This document shows, piece after piece, positions 4,925 to 6,614 of a stretch of 6,614 nt of DNA. The translations under genes were made by a program, and so were the position numbers. Within the stretch, counting starts at the first letter, position 1. The number at the start of each line of letters is the position of its first letter. Source of the stretch: Anaerolineae bacterium (GTDB lineage Bacteria; Chloroflexota; Anaerolineae; E26-bin7); NCBI GenBank assembly GCA_029933115.1, contig JAOZOT010000201.1, forward strand, positions 1 to 6,614, read 5' to 3'. The notes below the pieces were generated by a model, which saw only the letters and a program-made list of their open reading frames with translations, was not told the DNA's origin and searched no databases.

Positions 4925-6532
4925 TCAGGCCGAGGCCCAGGGGCTTGCTGGGAGCAATCGGGTGATTTCGTAGCCGACGAAAGCTACCATCCCCAGGAGA
5001 CACAGGACGCCAAACCAATCGCCCGTTCTGGTGTAAAAAGTACCGCCGGAGGGCGGCACAGGCACATCGGCCATCAGCACCATTTTGGTCCGCCTGTCGG
5101 TGGGGCTGGCAGCCAACACCCGCCCGTAGGGGTCAATGATGGCCGACCCGTAGCGCCAGTCAGCCTTGACGATGCTGACGCGGTTTTCGGCAGCGCGAAA
5201 GACATCGTGCAAAGGGTCAACGACGACCATAGGATGGAAATCATGAGTAGGGTGAGCCACCACCTGAGCCCCCTTGCGCACCAGTTTCCGGGTCGTGTCG
5301 GTGAAAGCGTTGTCGTAGCAGATGATGGTAGCCAGGGTGCCAAAAGGCGTCTGATAGGTGGGATAGGTGCGCTCCGTGATAAAAGCCTCGCCGGTGAAAG
5401 GGATGGGATGGTCCTGACCATAAACGCCCAGGAACTCCCCATCTGGCGAGATGACCGTAGCCTCGTTGCGCATACCAGGCACAAAGCCCAACCACCAGCC
5501 CAGGTTGCCTTCCTGCGGTAGAATGAAGTGAGTGCTCACCAGATAGATGCCCGTCTCTCGCACCAAGCGGACCAACCTGGCTTTGGTCTCCGGGTGCTCC
5601 TGCGGGTCCAACCACAGAGAAGCCTCAGGCCAGACCACGAGCTTTGCTCCCTTGGCAGCAGCCTCCCTGGTGAGAGGTTCCAGGTCGTCGAGGACGGCTT
5701 TGGCCATGCCCGGCCAATCCCTCCTCCACCACCGGTCGTAGAACCGGGCAAAGTCCCCCAGGTCTCCTCCTATTTGCACGGCGGCCACCCGCAACGATGA
5801 ACTTTCCGCCGCCGCTTCTCTGCTCAGCAGAACAAACCCCACCCCATAAGCTCCCAGGATTACCACTACTGCAACGGCCAGAAGCAGTCTCACATTGGGG
5901 CCCTCACCCTCCCCCCAGCCCTTGATGACTGTGATGACTACCATCCCCAGCGCGTAGTTGGCCAGAATGACGATAAAGCTGACAAGCCATACTCCGCCCA
6001 GGCTGGCCAGTTGTACCAAAGGCAAATTGTTGTGTTGACTTATGTAAAGCATACCCCAGAGATGTCCCAGTTGAGCCTTGTGGCGCAGGTACTCGAAACC
6101 CACCCAGCCGACAGCAGGCACGAGCAAAAAGAAGCGATAGCCCGTTCGCTGATGAAAGCCCACCGTCGCGTTCGGAATACCGAGCAGAAAGATGACGCCT
6201 CCTACTATCAGAACACCGACGAGAGGGAGAAAGCCCACCAAGTCACCACGAAGGTATCCCAGGGGAAAAGTCTCAAGGAGAATGATTCCCATGAGAGTGG
6301 CCCAGGCGAGAGCTTGAAAGAGCTTGCCTTGCCAATCGGTGTTGGCAAAGACGAATTGGGCCACAATCACGGGCACAAAAGCTACCCAAGCCAGGTATCC
6401 GAGATCAAAAGGCGGGAAGCTGAGATAGAGCAGAATTCCTGAGATGACACTCAGGCCCAGGCCGAGGGCAAACCTTCTCACCTTGGCCGGGCTTTCGGTT
6501 GACGAGATGCTTGATTGGACTTTGTCCGGCAT
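4925..6532 (-). CDS. lnt: Apolipoprotein N-acyltransferase-like membrane protein with altered catalytic triad
   Basis: 535-residue membrane protein with Lnt layout: about seven hydrophobic segments (roughly 22-38, 44-63, 72-92, 100-120, 132-148, 170-200, 214-236), a nitrilase-fold domain (about 247-492) and a last helix near 505-526. Lnt transfers an acyl chain from a phospholipid to the N-terminal cysteine of lipoproteins at the outer face of the membrane. Two triad residues are visible: Glu303 in 'WPEASLW' and Cys405 in 'IICYD'. At the lysine position of the usual 'K.H..PF.E' loop the sequence reads 'YGQDHPIPF', so Gln373 (CAG, 5414-5416) replaces it; Glu382 follows. Other known Lnt positions differ mildly (CYD rather than CYE). 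The ATG at 6532 is chosen for AAGGAGG 7 nt upstream, and the promoter excludes the ATG at 6583. It is transcribed alone. The fold is secure; N-acyltransferase activity is doubtful. Confidence 0.85.
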   Translation of the reverse strand: MPDKVQSSISSTESPAKVRRFALGLGLSVISGILLYLSFPPFDLGYLAWVAFVPVIVAQFVFANTDWQGKLFQALAWATLMGIILLETFPLGYLRGDLVGFLPLVGVLIVGGVIFLLGIPNATVGFHQRTGYRFFLLVPAVGWVGFEYLRHKAQLGHLWGMLYISQHNNLPLVQLASLGGVWLVSFIVILANYALGMVVITVIKGWGEGEGPNVRLLLAVAVVVILGAYGVGFVLLSREAAAESSSLRVAAVQIGGDLGDFARFYDRWWRRDWPGMAKAVLDDLEPLTREAAAKGAKLVVWPEASLWLDPQEHPETKARLVRLVRETGIYLVSTHFILPQEGNLGWWLGFVPGMRNEATVISPDGEFLGVYGQDHPIPFTGEAFITERTYPTYQTPFGTLATIICYDNAFTDTTRKLVRKGAQVVAHPTHDFHPMVVVDPLHDVFRAAENRVSIVKADWRYGSAIIDPYGRVLAASPTDRRTKMVLMADVPVPPSGGTFYTRTGDWFGVLCLLGMVAFVGYEITRLLPASPWASA

Positions 6533-6539
6533 GAGGTCG

Positions 6540-6546
6540 CCTCCTT
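6540..6546 (-). promoter_or_regulatory. Ribosome binding site that decides the lnt-like start
   Basis: AAGGAGG on the minus strand, 7 nt before the ATG at 6532. The ATG at 6583 has no comparable site and lies upstream of the predicted RNA start, so its extra 17 residues are probably not translated. Confidence 0.8.
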
Positions 6547-6583
6547 CCAGGGGATTGCTTGTCACGATGCACAGGTCCTGCAT

Positions 6584-6612
6584 AGTATAGCACGAAGCCG
6601 CAAAGAAGGCAA
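6584..6612 (-). promoter_or_regulatory. Sigma-70-type promoter of the lnt-like gene
   Basis: On the minus strand TTGCCT (6612-6607), a 17-bp spacer and TATACT (6589-6584), with TGC as an extended -10. The predicted RNA start near 6577 gives a leader of about 45 nt before the ATG at 6532. It sits only 2 bp from the window end. Confidence 0.7.
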
Positions 6613-6614
6613 TA

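Overview
The window looks like a slice of a bacterial chromosome of moderately high GC. Chloroflexota (Anaerolineae-like, probably from an uncultured genome) is my best guess. The guess rests on family resemblance: the YghO-like double-GNAT protein, the small stand-alone Roadblock/LC7 protein, the Lnt-like acyltransferase with a 'DHP' active-site loop, and a GCGACT...AGTCGC palindromic repeat that I remember from that phylum. No rRNA or other marker is present to confirm it, and I see no CRISPR array, tRNA, phage gene or transposase.

Layout, left to right. (1) A minus-strand GNAT-fold acetyltransferase gene (73-1236). (2) A gene-free stretch of about 320 bp (1237-1554) between divergent genes. 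It holds the acetyltransferase promoter, a 109-bp MITE-like inverted-repeat element (1348-1456) and the trpS promoter. (3) trpS (1555-2535, plus). (4) Just behind trpS, a broken small gene with an excellent ribosome binding site, one apparent frameshift and one in-frame UGA (2566-2761), then a clear intrinsic terminator (2788-2815). (5) A minus-strand Roadblock/LC7 gene (2838-3209) with a near-consensus promoter. (6) A divergent plus-strand pair: a small membrane protein (3452-3838), apparently translated from a leaderless mRNA, overlapping by 4 bp an extended-SDR sugar epimerase/dehydratase-like gene (3835-4905). (7) A convergent minus-strand gene for an apolipoprotein N-acyltransferase-like membrane protein (4925-6532), with its promoter at the window's right edge.

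The genes do not form one pathway. They read as single-gene or two-gene transcription units: a tRNA synthetase, an acetyltransferase, a small GTPase-regulator-type protein, a membrane protein/SDR pair and a lipoprotein-processing-type enzyme. The promoter region is unusually readable. Five units each have a sigma-70-type promoter with exactly 17 bp between hexamers, four of them with a TGn extended -10. These promoters move three starts downstream of the longest open frame (to 1236, 3452 and 6532).

The points most worth a second look are the Lnt-like protein whose catalytic-triad lysine is a glutamine, the leaderless start at 3452, the MITE-like element between divergent promoters, and the decayed small gene behind trpS. 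I did not find a convincing new multi-gene system.
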